This document shows, one piece after another, positions 9,724 to 16,817 of a DNA stretch of 64,000 nt. The notes below the pieces were generated by a model. It was given only the letters and a program-made list of their open reading frames with translations, ran no database searches and had not been told where the DNA came from. Each line of letters begins with the position of its first letter. Position 1 is the first letter of the stretch. The DNA lies in assembly GCF_021533195.1 (NCBI RefSeq), contig NZ_JAJNKB010000001.1, positions 372,001 to 436,000 of the forward strand. The letters run 5' to 3'. Both the position numbers and the translations under genes were made by a program. The stretch is from Portibacter marinus (GTDB lineage: Bacteria; Bacteroidota; Bacteroidia; Chitinophagales; Saprospiraceae).

Positions 9724-9905
9724 TAAATTACGCATACAAGAACAGCCAGCTGCCCTAAATCGTTTTTACGATATCATAAAACTTTCAATTTTACCATGTA
9801 GACATACATCTTATACGACTCATATGTGTTGTTGATCAAGTTTGCAACTGCGACAGATTAAACCAATCTGACTGTTGGTTGTCAAACTTTGAAATTATAG
9901 AAATT

Positions 9906-10625
9906 ATGAAAAATTTATTAATCGTTTTAATATTGGCCAGTTTTGGTCTGACTACAAATGCACAGGATGAAACCAGACATCGTAAGAATCGCATGCACAA
10001 GGCTAAATCTGAAATCGAGCTCTCTGAGGTTCAAAAGGTAAAAATGGAAGAACGAAAATCCGCCTACGAAGAAGTTCTATCAGATCAATCCATGAGTCGG
10101 GAAGAAAAAAAAGCAAAGATTGTTCAAATGCGTTCCAATGAAGAATCCATTCTTACGAAAGAACAACAGCAAAAAATGAAAGCCTTAAAGGCGGAGCGAA
10201 GCGCTGAAAGAATGCTAAATCGGCAAGATCGAATGGAGTCTATGGAGAAGCTAAAAGTCTACAGAGCAGAATTCGATCAAAAAATCAGTGCCGCAGATCA
10301 GGAGACACTAAGTGACTTACGACAAAAGCTCAAAGCGCATAAAAACACAGATCGCACTCAAATGTCTGAGGCAGATAAGGTTAAAATGAAATCAGACAAG
10401 AAGATGATGAAATCACTATCCCTTAAATACGAGGATGAAGTACTGAATTTTTTAAAAGAGAAAGGAATAGATGAAAGCATATCTGAAAAAAAAGAGCAAA
10501 GAGAACGCAAAATGAAAAAGGCTGATCAGAGAGGCCGTAAACAGGGAAGTCAAGTAGGCAGAAAAGGGAGGATAAAGTCAAAAGGTCATATGGTCACCCG
10601 GTTTCTGTTAATGGAAAATAAGTAG
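9906..10625 (+). CDS. Secreted Spy/CpxP-like helical protein
   Basis: The start at 9906 gives a clean signal peptide ending TTNAQ; a longer TTG frame upstream is disfavoured. The mature protein (about 220 residues) is almost entirely charged helix, rich in Lys, Glu, Arg and Met, with two segments of the LTxxQ kind (IELSEVQKVKMEERK and ILTKEQQQKMKALK). That is the pattern of Spy/CpxP periplasmic chaperones and related Bacteroidota proteins. The very basic C-terminal tail (KKADQRGRKQGSQVGRKGR) is unusual and may bind nucleic acid or polyanions. The function is inferred from composition only. Confidence 0.7.
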   Translation: MKNLLIVLILASFGLTTNAQDETRHRKNRMHKAKSEIELSEVQKVKMEERKSAYEEVLSDQSMSREEKKAKIVQMRSNEESILTKEQQQKMKALKAERSAERMLNRQDRMESMEKLKVYRAEFDQKISAADQETLSDLRQKLKAHKNTDRTQMSEADKVKMKSDKKMMKSLSLKYEDEVLNFLKEKGIDESISEKKEQRERKMKKADQRGRKQGSQVGRKGRIKSKGHMVTRFLLMENK

Positions 10626-10632
10626 CCATTGA

Positions 10633-10670
10633 AAAATTTCCTCCGAAATAATTATTTTGGAGGAAATTTT
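10633..10670 (+). terminator. Rho-independent terminator / attenuator hairpin
   Basis: Arms 10633-10644 and 10659-10670 are perfect complements (12 bp, with CCTCC/GGAGG at the top) and the spacer can pair further. An AATTTT tail follows. It closes the Spy-like gene, but the right arm ends only 8 nt before the next start codon, so it may also affect the TfoX-N gene. Confidence 0.7.
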
Positions 10671-10678
10671 AATTTTAA

Positions 10679-11029
10679 ATGGCATACGATCAGCATCTGG
10701 CAGACCGGGTCAATTCTTATCTGGAAAGAAATGGCGTTAGTTTTTATTCCAGGAAAATGTTCGGAGGACTTTGCTTTATGGTAAATGATAAGATGTGCGT
10801 CGGAATTAGAGATGATATGATTATGGCTCGGATAGATCCAAAAGATGAAGCAGAACTCAGAAAATTACCAGGTGTTAGAGATATGGACTTCACAGGAAGG
10901 CCTATGAAAGGATTCCTATATGTGGGTCCTGAGGCCATTGATGCAGAGAAAGATCTGGAATTCGTCCTACAAAAAGCTTTGGCATTCAATCCAAATGCCA
11001 GGCGTAGTGAAAAACGGAAAACATCTTGA
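10679..11029 (+). CDS. TfoX/Sxy N-terminal domain protein
   Basis: The 116-residue protein is a single TfoX-N domain: MAYDQHLADRVNSYLERNG, then the signature RKMFGGLCFMVNDKMCVG, and a C-terminal helix (DLEFVLQKALAFN). In gammaproteobacteria the full-length relatives regulate competence; short stand-alone versions in Bacteroidota have no assigned role. Its stop (TGA) overlaps the TTG start of the next hydrolase gene, indicating translational coupling. The ATG sits directly behind the terminator-like hairpin, so expression may depend on read-through. Confidence 0.85.
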   Translation: MAYDQHLADRVNSYLERNGVSFYSRKMFGGLCFMVNDKMCVGIRDDMIMARIDPKDEAELRKLPGVRDMDFTGRPMKGFLYVGPEAIDAEKDLEFVLQKALAFNPNARRSEKRKTS

Positions 11030-11967
11030 GTTACGAGCCATTTTTTCTTTTTCGAAGCGGTCATTTCAATTCCATTTATACTTCTCTGTTTCGTGCAGTT
11101 CCTCAGCTGTCCTACAATAGAGAGCGCATTTACACCCATGACGAGGATTTTTTAGACTTAGATTTTGTTAAGAATGGCCATGCCAGAGTGGTTATTTTGT
11201 GCCATGGCCTCGAGGGATCCAGTGAATCAAAATATATGATCGGAACTGGTGCATTGCTGAGTAAAAATCAATTTGATGTGTGTGCCATGAATTATCGATT
11301 CTGTTCCGGAGAGATCAACTTGAAACCTCAAATGTACCATAGTGGTTGGACTCCCGATCTTCATACGGTGGTAGAGTACTGCGCCAAAGATTACGATGAA
11401 ATTTACCTGGCAGGCTTCAGTCTAGGAGGTAATTTGGTACTTAAATATCTTGGCGAGCATTTGTTTAAAAGATCCGCCAAAATCAAAGCCGCATGTGCCA
11501 TATCTGTACCTCTGAATTTAAGCTCTTCTTCCGAGCAAATGGAGCAATTTCAAAACAGACTTTATACCTGGAGGTTTCTGAAGACCTTGAACGAAAAAAT
11601 AAAACAAAAAAGCAATCAGTTCCCAGCGTTAATTGACACTAAATATATTAGTCGCATTAAGTCAGTCAGGGATTTTGACAACTACTACACCGGCCCGCTG
11701 AATGGATTTGAAGATGCGGAAGACTACTATGAAAAATGTAGTTCTGACCAGTTCTTATCTTCCATCAAAGTACCCACACTGGTAATTAATTCGAAAGATG
11801 ATCCTTTCCTGGGTAAAAAGTGTTTTCCTGCAATTGATGAAGTCAAAAACATTCTCGTTCATTTGAATTATACTACCTATGGCGGTCACGTTGGATTTTA
11901 TCAGAATGGACAGCACATGTGGTTCGAAAATGAAATTTTAGATTTCTTTGTACGTTCGAACAAATAG
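11026..11967 (+). CDS. YheT-like alpha/beta hydrolase
   Basis: This 313-residue cytoplasmic hydrolase belongs to the YheT/EMB8 group: RSGHFNSIYTSLFR at the N-terminus, the oxyanion motif CHGLEGSSESKY, the MNYRFCSGEINLKP segment, the nucleophile elbow GFSLGG, and an Asp in NSKDDPF with a His in YGGHVGFY. The full triad is present. The start is TTG, overlapping the upstream stop by 3 nt; no ATG lies in frame nearby. Family members hydrolyse carboxylic esters, but the native substrate is not known. Confidence 0.88.
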   Translation: MSYEPFFLFRSGHFNSIYTSLFRAVPQLSYNRERIYTHDEDFLDLDFVKNGHARVVILCHGLEGSSESKYMIGTGALLSKNQFDVCAMNYRFCSGEINLKPQMYHSGWTPDLHTVVEYCAKDYDEIYLAGFSLGGNLVLKYLGEHLFKRSAKIKAACAISVPLNLSSSSEQMEQFQNRLYTWRFLKTLNEKIKQKSNQFPALIDTKYISRIKSVRDFDNYYTGPLNGFEDAEDYYEKCSSDQFLSSIKVPTLVINSKDDPFLGKKCFPAIDEVKNILVHLNYTTYGGHVGFYQNGQHMWFENEILDFFVRSNK

Positions 11968-11999
11968 ATTTCAAATGATCTTTCGGTTAAAAAACAAAT

Positions 12000-12179
12000 A
12001 TGAAAAAGGGATTGGCTGGTGCACTTTCTATTTTAGGTGTTGTCATGATCATCATTGGCGTTCTGGGAGCATTCGGAGTTATGTCAATGGGGACTTTCAC
12101 CTGGGTGGCAATTATTTTAGGAATCATATTCTTTCCCGCAGGAATTAGTCTGATGAAAAGCACGAACTCAACTGAATAG
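12000..12179 (+). CDS. Small two-helix membrane protein (59 aa)
   Basis: This short frame runs from ATG at 12000 to TAG at 12177-12179. It encodes two glycine- and isoleucine-rich hydrophobic segments (LSILGVVMIIIGVLGAFG and WVAIILGIIFFPAGISL) with a lysine N-terminus and polar C-terminus, a normal small inner-membrane protein layout. It follows the YheT gene by 32 nt on the same strand and may be co-transcribed. I do not recognise a named family, but the composition is far from random. Confidence 0.65.
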   Translation: MKKGLAGALSILGVVMIIIGVLGAFGVMSMGTFTWVAIILGIIFFPAGISLMKSTNSTE

Positions 12180-12225
12180 TTGATCATTCGCTTTTCTTCC
12201 TAAGCTTTTCTGCATAAACAAAAGA

Positions 12226-12249
12226 GGGCCGAACTCCCCAGTTCGACCC
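12226..12249 (-). terminator. Terminator of the esterase-like gene
   Basis: Ten-base arms (12226-12235 and 12240-12249) pair with one mismatch around a CCCC loop. On the minus strand the stem is followed by a T-rich run, as expected for the gene ending at 12271. Confidence 0.65.
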
Positions 12250-12270
12250 ATTATTCTATTGTCTCAGTCT

Positions 12271-13851
12271 TTATTCAAATTGTATTTTCTGTGCTACAAC
12301 CCCACTCTCAGTATGGATCTTTGCGATGTAGCTACCGGAAGGCAGATTGTTTCGGTCTAATTGATAAACATTTGAGTTTATTCCTCTTTCGCTCTTCACT
12401 AATCTTCCTTCTATACTGTAAAGATATACTTTATCTATTGATTCGTCCAAATTAACTTGTATAGTTGTCATATTTCTTACAGGATTAGGATAAACTTTTA
12501 ATCCCACGTCCAATGGTTTTAGTTCATTTACACCGGTGATCAAACATCCAAGATCCAATGCTACACAGCCTCGGGGAGCAAAATATAACATCATAGTGTC
12601 TAAATATGCCATGCCTTGAGCAGCACTCATATTCGGATTGGTCAATAACCCATTCTGATGTAGAGTGTCTGCATTAAATGTAGTACCAATGGACGCATTG
12701 ATAAACGCGATCTGTAAATCGAGGGTATTTTTATTCCACCAGTTCCAGGGCGAACCTATCGGAATGGGCGTTTGAAAAGCGTACATATTTTCTACTCCAG
12801 CACTAGTTGAATAATTTTCAGACCATTGAATGGTGGCTGCTGATTGTGCTTCGACATTTGCACTGAGAGGATCAAATTCATCCAGGATAGCATCGAAAAC
12901 GTCATTGTTTCCTTTCATATTCGCGGAGTCGATTACAGTGCGAGTACCAGATACGTTGACTACAAATTCATTGGTGGTAGGAACAATTACAGGACCATCG
13001 GGGAATGGCGCAAAAATATCACCTGTTGCATGAAAACCCACAAAAGCTGGTTCGTTTTCTTTGCCTTCTAACCAAGAAATATCTCCCATAGCTCCTCCGA
13101 CGTTTACACATATTGAGAAATCACTGCTATAACCCACATGATTGGGCAAACTGGCTGCAGCCTGAGTAGTAGCGTAAGGATTACCGATAATAGTAGTATC
13201 GATTAAAGGTTCCAATGTCTGCGAGTTCAGAAATTTATCTAGAACCACTTCCTCGTATCTGTCCAGGACTGATGCACCAAGCGATACGTATCCGCCCGTT
13301 CCAATTCCCCACATTCCTACTTTATTTGGATCGATTCCGTAAGGATTTCCGTCTTCAGCAAATGTTTTTCTTAAAAAACGTACTGCCGTTCTTGCATCCT
13401 GGATTCCTCTGTAAGCTGCCTGCAACAATGTAGCAGTCCTTGTATCCTGATCTTCGGCCAATGGAGCCCATCCTTGTCTATAGGTAATGTTTGCAGCAAC
13501 ATAACCTTTAGCAGCAAGTCGCTTACAAGTATTCACATTTATTGAATCTTGAAGTCCCCCCGTTATACCACCATTAAAGTATTGTGGCAAAAAGTTGCCC
13601 GTTCCGATCACGATCATAACCGGTCGATCGGTGACATCATCACCATCTGGTGTATAGATATCCATGACCAGATCAATAGGTTCTATGATGCCCTGAGGCG
13701 CGAGAAGTATGGAGATATTCGACCCATAAACAATATTGGACTCTACACTCGTAGATTCAAATACATCATCTATGTATCTTTGCTGCCCATTTACGCTGAT
13801 AAAGCTCAGCATCATCACAGCACAAAAAAGCAAATTGTAATTCTTTTTCAT
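12271..13851 (-). CDS. Secreted esterase-like alpha/beta hydrolase with T9SS sorting domain; nucleophile Ser absent
   Basis: The start at 13851 gives a good signal peptide (MKKNYNLLF … SVNGQ). The body has the carboxylesterase/BD-FAE layout: LVMDIYTPDGDDVTDRPVMIVIGTG, then AAKGYVAANITYRQGW, then GIQDARTAVRFLRKTF before the elbow. Where this fold usually has GxSxG, the sequence reads GIGTGG, so the nucleophile position is Gly. Either the enzyme uses another residue (the adjacent Thr) or it is no longer a hydrolase. The last ~80 residues are a type A T9SS domain (VYPNPVRNMTTIQV … VAQKIQFE). It lies 22 nt downstream of a TonB receptor and is probably in its operon. Confidence 0.82.
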   Translation of the reverse strand: MKKNYNLLFCAVMMLSFISVNGQQRYIDDVFESTSVESNIVYGSNISILLAPQGIIEPIDLVMDIYTPDGDDVTDRPVMIVIGTGNFLPQYFNGGITGGLQDSINVNTCKRLAAKGYVAANITYRQGWAPLAEDQDTRTATLLQAAYRGIQDARTAVRFLRKTFAEDGNPYGIDPNKVGMWGIGTGGYVSLGASVLDRYEEVVLDKFLNSQTLEPLIDTTIIGNPYATTQAAASLPNHVGYSSDFSICVNVGGAMGDISWLEGKENEPAFVGFHATGDIFAPFPDGPVIVPTTNEFVVNVSGTRTVIDSANMKGNNDVFDAILDEFDPLSANVEAQSAATIQWSENYSTSAGVENMYAFQTPIPIGSPWNWWNKNTLDLQIAFINASIGTTFNADTLHQNGLLTNPNMSAAQGMAYLDTMMLYFAPRGCVALDLGCLITGVNELKPLDVGLKVYPNPVRNMTTIQVNLDESIDKVYLYSIEGRLVKSERGINSNVYQLDRNNLPSGSYIAKIHTESGVVAQKIQFE

Positions 13852-13873
13852 ATTCATAAAGTTTTTAATAATT

Positions 13874-16690
13874 CTAATTTTTGTTATTCCAATCATATAA
13901 TACAGAAAAATATGCCATCCGCCCTATCCTGGGCCCTCCGTATGTCTGAAAATTCATTGTATTTAGAATGTTTGAAGCTCCAAGTTTAAAGGTAAGATTT
14001 CTATTCTTCCAGTTCCAATTAATCTGACCATCAAGTAAAGAATAAGTCGGAATGAAACCTGTAAACTGCGGAGATCCTTCAAATAAAAATCCTTCTATCC
14101 ACTTATACTGAACATTGAACCCAACATTTTTAATCCTCAATCCACCTACATCCACAATCATATCTCTTCCTGACAAACTGATATTATACTTATTCTCAGG
14201 TGTGTTAAACGCTGGAATAATAGGATCATCGGACGCCGTATTTAACTTATTCCACGAATAGTTTCCAGAGATTAAAAAGTACTTGGCAAAGTAGTAGCTT
14301 AAAGCGACTGAAAAACCCTGGGTAGTTACTATATCCTGCGCATTTGCACTTACTCGAAAGGCTTGCACCCTTGTCGGATTATTCAAAAAATTGTCGAACT
14401 CAGCATCTAATCCAATCTGATATCCAATGAAATCCCGGTATCTGGAAAAATAATAGGTGGCATCAACATATACTTTTTCGAAGAGTGTAGTTCTTAATCC
14501 ACCTTCTAGTGTGCGCACTCTTTCAGGTCTGATCGGATCTACATCGAAATACTGGAGACGATTGATATCCTGAGCATTCAAGTAGTCACGAAAAGACTCC
14601 ACATCTATCAATCCCTGAACACCTGTGATGTTGCCCAATAAAATCGCCCTTCCCACATTATAGAATAGATATTGGTCGGTTAGCGTCGGATTTCTGACCG
14701 CAGATGAAAATGATAATCTTAAAAACGTATTTGGTCTTGGGTTATAAACCAGTGAAGCAGCGGGTGAAAAAAGGAAGTCAAAATTTTGGTGTTTATCCAG
14801 CCTTGTTGAAATATTGAGCTTCAACTTACTTTCATTGAATGAAACTGTTCCTCCACCATATACGCCATACTCATAGGTGTCTATATTTCGCCCCATGGTA
14901 TCCAGCAATATAGAACCTCTTGAATTAGGCAAGTAATATCTGCCATTTCCCCCTATCAGTAGGTCAATGCCTGAAAGAATGCCTCCTCCCTGGTATACAT
15001 CATTAAATTTGTATTCTCCATGAAGATGTGTTAACGCTGACTTATCGAAAAATTTAGTACCTCCTTCAGAGTTAGCAATTCTCCCCGTGATGTCATTAAA
15101 AGCGTTTTCAAACTCGGAACTTCCTGGTATCAAAAAATCATTGGTTTCTTTGAAATCAACGCCCACATTAGCACTCGCCTCGGCTTGCTGATGAAGCCCC
15201 TCAAGTAAGCCAGGGTTATTGCTGAAGAACTCAGCGAGCGCCGCTCTGTAACCCTCTGGATTTCCTACGAAAGAAGAAACTTTGGGAAAACCTTCTTGGC
15301 TTTTAATAATAGGATTAGCAGTAGTGTTCCAATAACTGACGTACGAGCTGCCCCAGTCTCTATTGCTTGCCGCCCTTTGTTGCAATTTCAAAGCTGTAAA
15401 ATAGGGATCATAAGAATCTCCGGAATCTTCGTGAGTTGCGTAAAATCGAAGAAAATACTTGTCTCGTTTTTTAAGTTCAGCCTTATGCTGGTAAAACCTA
15501 ATATTCTTTAGACTGAATCTATTGTCCCCCTGATAAACAGTTGTACCACCTCCATAATTAGAAGCTATAACCAGTTCCGGAGATTCAAAATCTTGCTTGG
15601 GTTTCAATCTAAAGTGTAAAGAGGCATTCGCTTTTAGATTCTTAGTGCCGTAATCGACCAGATCCACTTCTCTATATCCCGTCCTGTGAAAAATACCCAG
15701 GCCCGGATTAGCCAGTGACTTGCTTAAGTCATAGGTTGACTGATATTCATCTCCGTAGATATTAACCGCATCGAATCTGCCCGGATTATCCACACCCGTC
15801 CTCGTATCAAAAACAGGATCGTAGTTGTCTGCCTGCCAATCATTGGCCTGTAAGTAAAAGAAATTCAACTTATAAGCAAAGCTGAAATCTCCCTCTTTAT
15901 TTCTAATGGCATCCGCGAAGCGAAAGGAAGGATTAATCATACTACGCTCCCCTACTTTCACCTTAGCTGCCAAACCTCGATTAATGAAAGGATCTTTTGT
16001 CGTCATGGAAATCACTCCATTAAACGCATTTGGACCGTAAAATGCAGAACTGGCACCTACAATTAAATCGACTTTGTTAATGTCCAATTCCGATGCGCCC
16101 AGAAAATTACCCAAAGAAAAGTTTAAGCCAGGAGACTGATTGTCGACACCATCAATTATCTGTAATGATCTCACCGGACTCGTGCTGTTAAACCCTCTGG
16201 TGTTGATGATCGTGAAACCCAGACTGGCGGTCGTTAGGTCTACATCTTTTAAAGCTCCCAAACCATCGTAGAAGTTCGACGATGCCGTCTGTTTTATCCC
16301 GATGATATCCAGCGATTCTACAGTAAGTGGAGCGGCCTTCTGCTTGTCCGAAATGCGCTGACCCTTTACTTCAATGCCTTCCACAATGACGCTCGCTTCT
16401 CCCAATTCAAATGTCAATCGGTCCTCCTGATTAGATACTTCCTGCGAGGAAAGTTCATAGCCCAGGTAGGAGGCTTCGACAACGAAAGGTAACCTTTCCT
16501 CAGTTGTAAAAGTGAAGGTTCCATCCCAATCTGTTACCGTTCCAGAAGAAGTGCCTGAAACGACCACATTGGCACCAATAAGAGGTTCTTTGGTAAATTT
16601 GTCTACCACAATTCCGGATACTACCACTTGCCCGGTCACAGAAACCAATCCAGCAGAATACAGAAGAATCGCTATCAAATATCTTACCAT
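13874..16690 (-). CDS. TonB-dependent receptor with carboxypeptidase-like regulatory domain
   Basis: This 938-residue outer-membrane receptor has a signal peptide (…LVSVTGQ), a CarboxypepD_reg-like domain at ~21-105 (VSGIVVDKFTKEPLIGANVV), a plug domain at ~110-240 (INTRGFNSTSP … VDLIVGASSAFYGPNAFNGV), and a long beta-barrel ending in an aromatic-rich strand (MAYFSVLYDWNNKN). It is not a clear SusC: the SusC signature is absent and no SusD gene is next door. The ligand is unknown. The neighbours (M16 peptidase upstream, esterase-like T9SS protein downstream) suggest uptake of a product released outside the cell. Confidence 0.92.
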   Translation of the reverse strand: MVRYLIAILLYSAGLVSVTGQVVVSGIVVDKFTKEPLIGANVVVSGTSSGTVTDWDGTFTFTTEERLPFVVEASYLGYELSSQEVSNQEDRLTFELGEASVIVEGIEVKGQRISDKQKAAPLTVESLDIIGIKQTASSNFYDGLGALKDVDLTTASLGFTIINTRGFNSTSPVRSLQIIDGVDNQSPGLNFSLGNFLGASELDINKVDLIVGASSAFYGPNAFNGVISMTTKDPFINRGLAAKVKVGERSMINPSFRFADAIRNKEGDFSFAYKLNFFYLQANDWQADNYDPVFDTRTGVDNPGRFDAVNIYGDEYQSTYDLSKSLANPGLGIFHRTGYREVDLVDYGTKNLKANASLHFRLKPKQDFESPELVIASNYGGGTTVYQGDNRFSLKNIRFYQHKAELKKRDKYFLRFYATHEDSGDSYDPYFTALKLQQRAASNRDWGSSYVSYWNTTANPIIKSQEGFPKVSSFVGNPEGYRAALAEFFSNNPGLLEGLHQQAEASANVGVDFKETNDFLIPGSSEFENAFNDITGRIANSEGGTKFFDKSALTHLHGEYKFNDVYQGGGILSGIDLLIGGNGRYYLPNSRGSILLDTMGRNIDTYEYGVYGGGTVSFNESKLKLNISTRLDKHQNFDFLFSPAASLVYNPRPNTFLRLSFSSAVRNPTLTDQYLFYNVGRAILLGNITGVQGLIDVESFRDYLNAQDINRLQYFDVDPIRPERVRTLEGGLRTTLFEKVYVDATYYFSRYRDFIGYQIGLDAEFDNFLNNPTRVQAFRVSANAQDIVTTQGFSVALSYYFAKYFLISGNYSWNKLNTASDDPIIPAFNTPENKYNISLSGRDMIVDVGGLRIKNVGFNVQYKWIEGFLFEGSPQFTGFIPTYSLLDGQINWNWKNRNLTFKLGASNILNTMNFQTYGGPRIGRMAYFSVLYDWNNKN

Positions 16691-16729
16691 ACAGTTAATT
16701 TCTTAGGCGCAATATATCAATATTATCGT

Positions 16730-16752
16730 TTAATTGACCTTAAGTCAATTAA
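16730..16752. promoter_or_regulatory. Palindrome upstream of the TonB receptor gene, possible operator
   Basis: Nine-base arms (16730-16738 and 16744-16752) are perfect complements around CTTAA, 40 nt before the receptor ATG and downstream of the M16 stop. It is AT-rich with no T-tract, which favours an operator over a terminator. Confidence 0.35.
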
Positions 16753-16817
16753 ATTAAAATTGGAACTTCAAACAAATTACAAAATAATTGAAACAGTGCC
16801 GTGGTTATTTCGACGCG

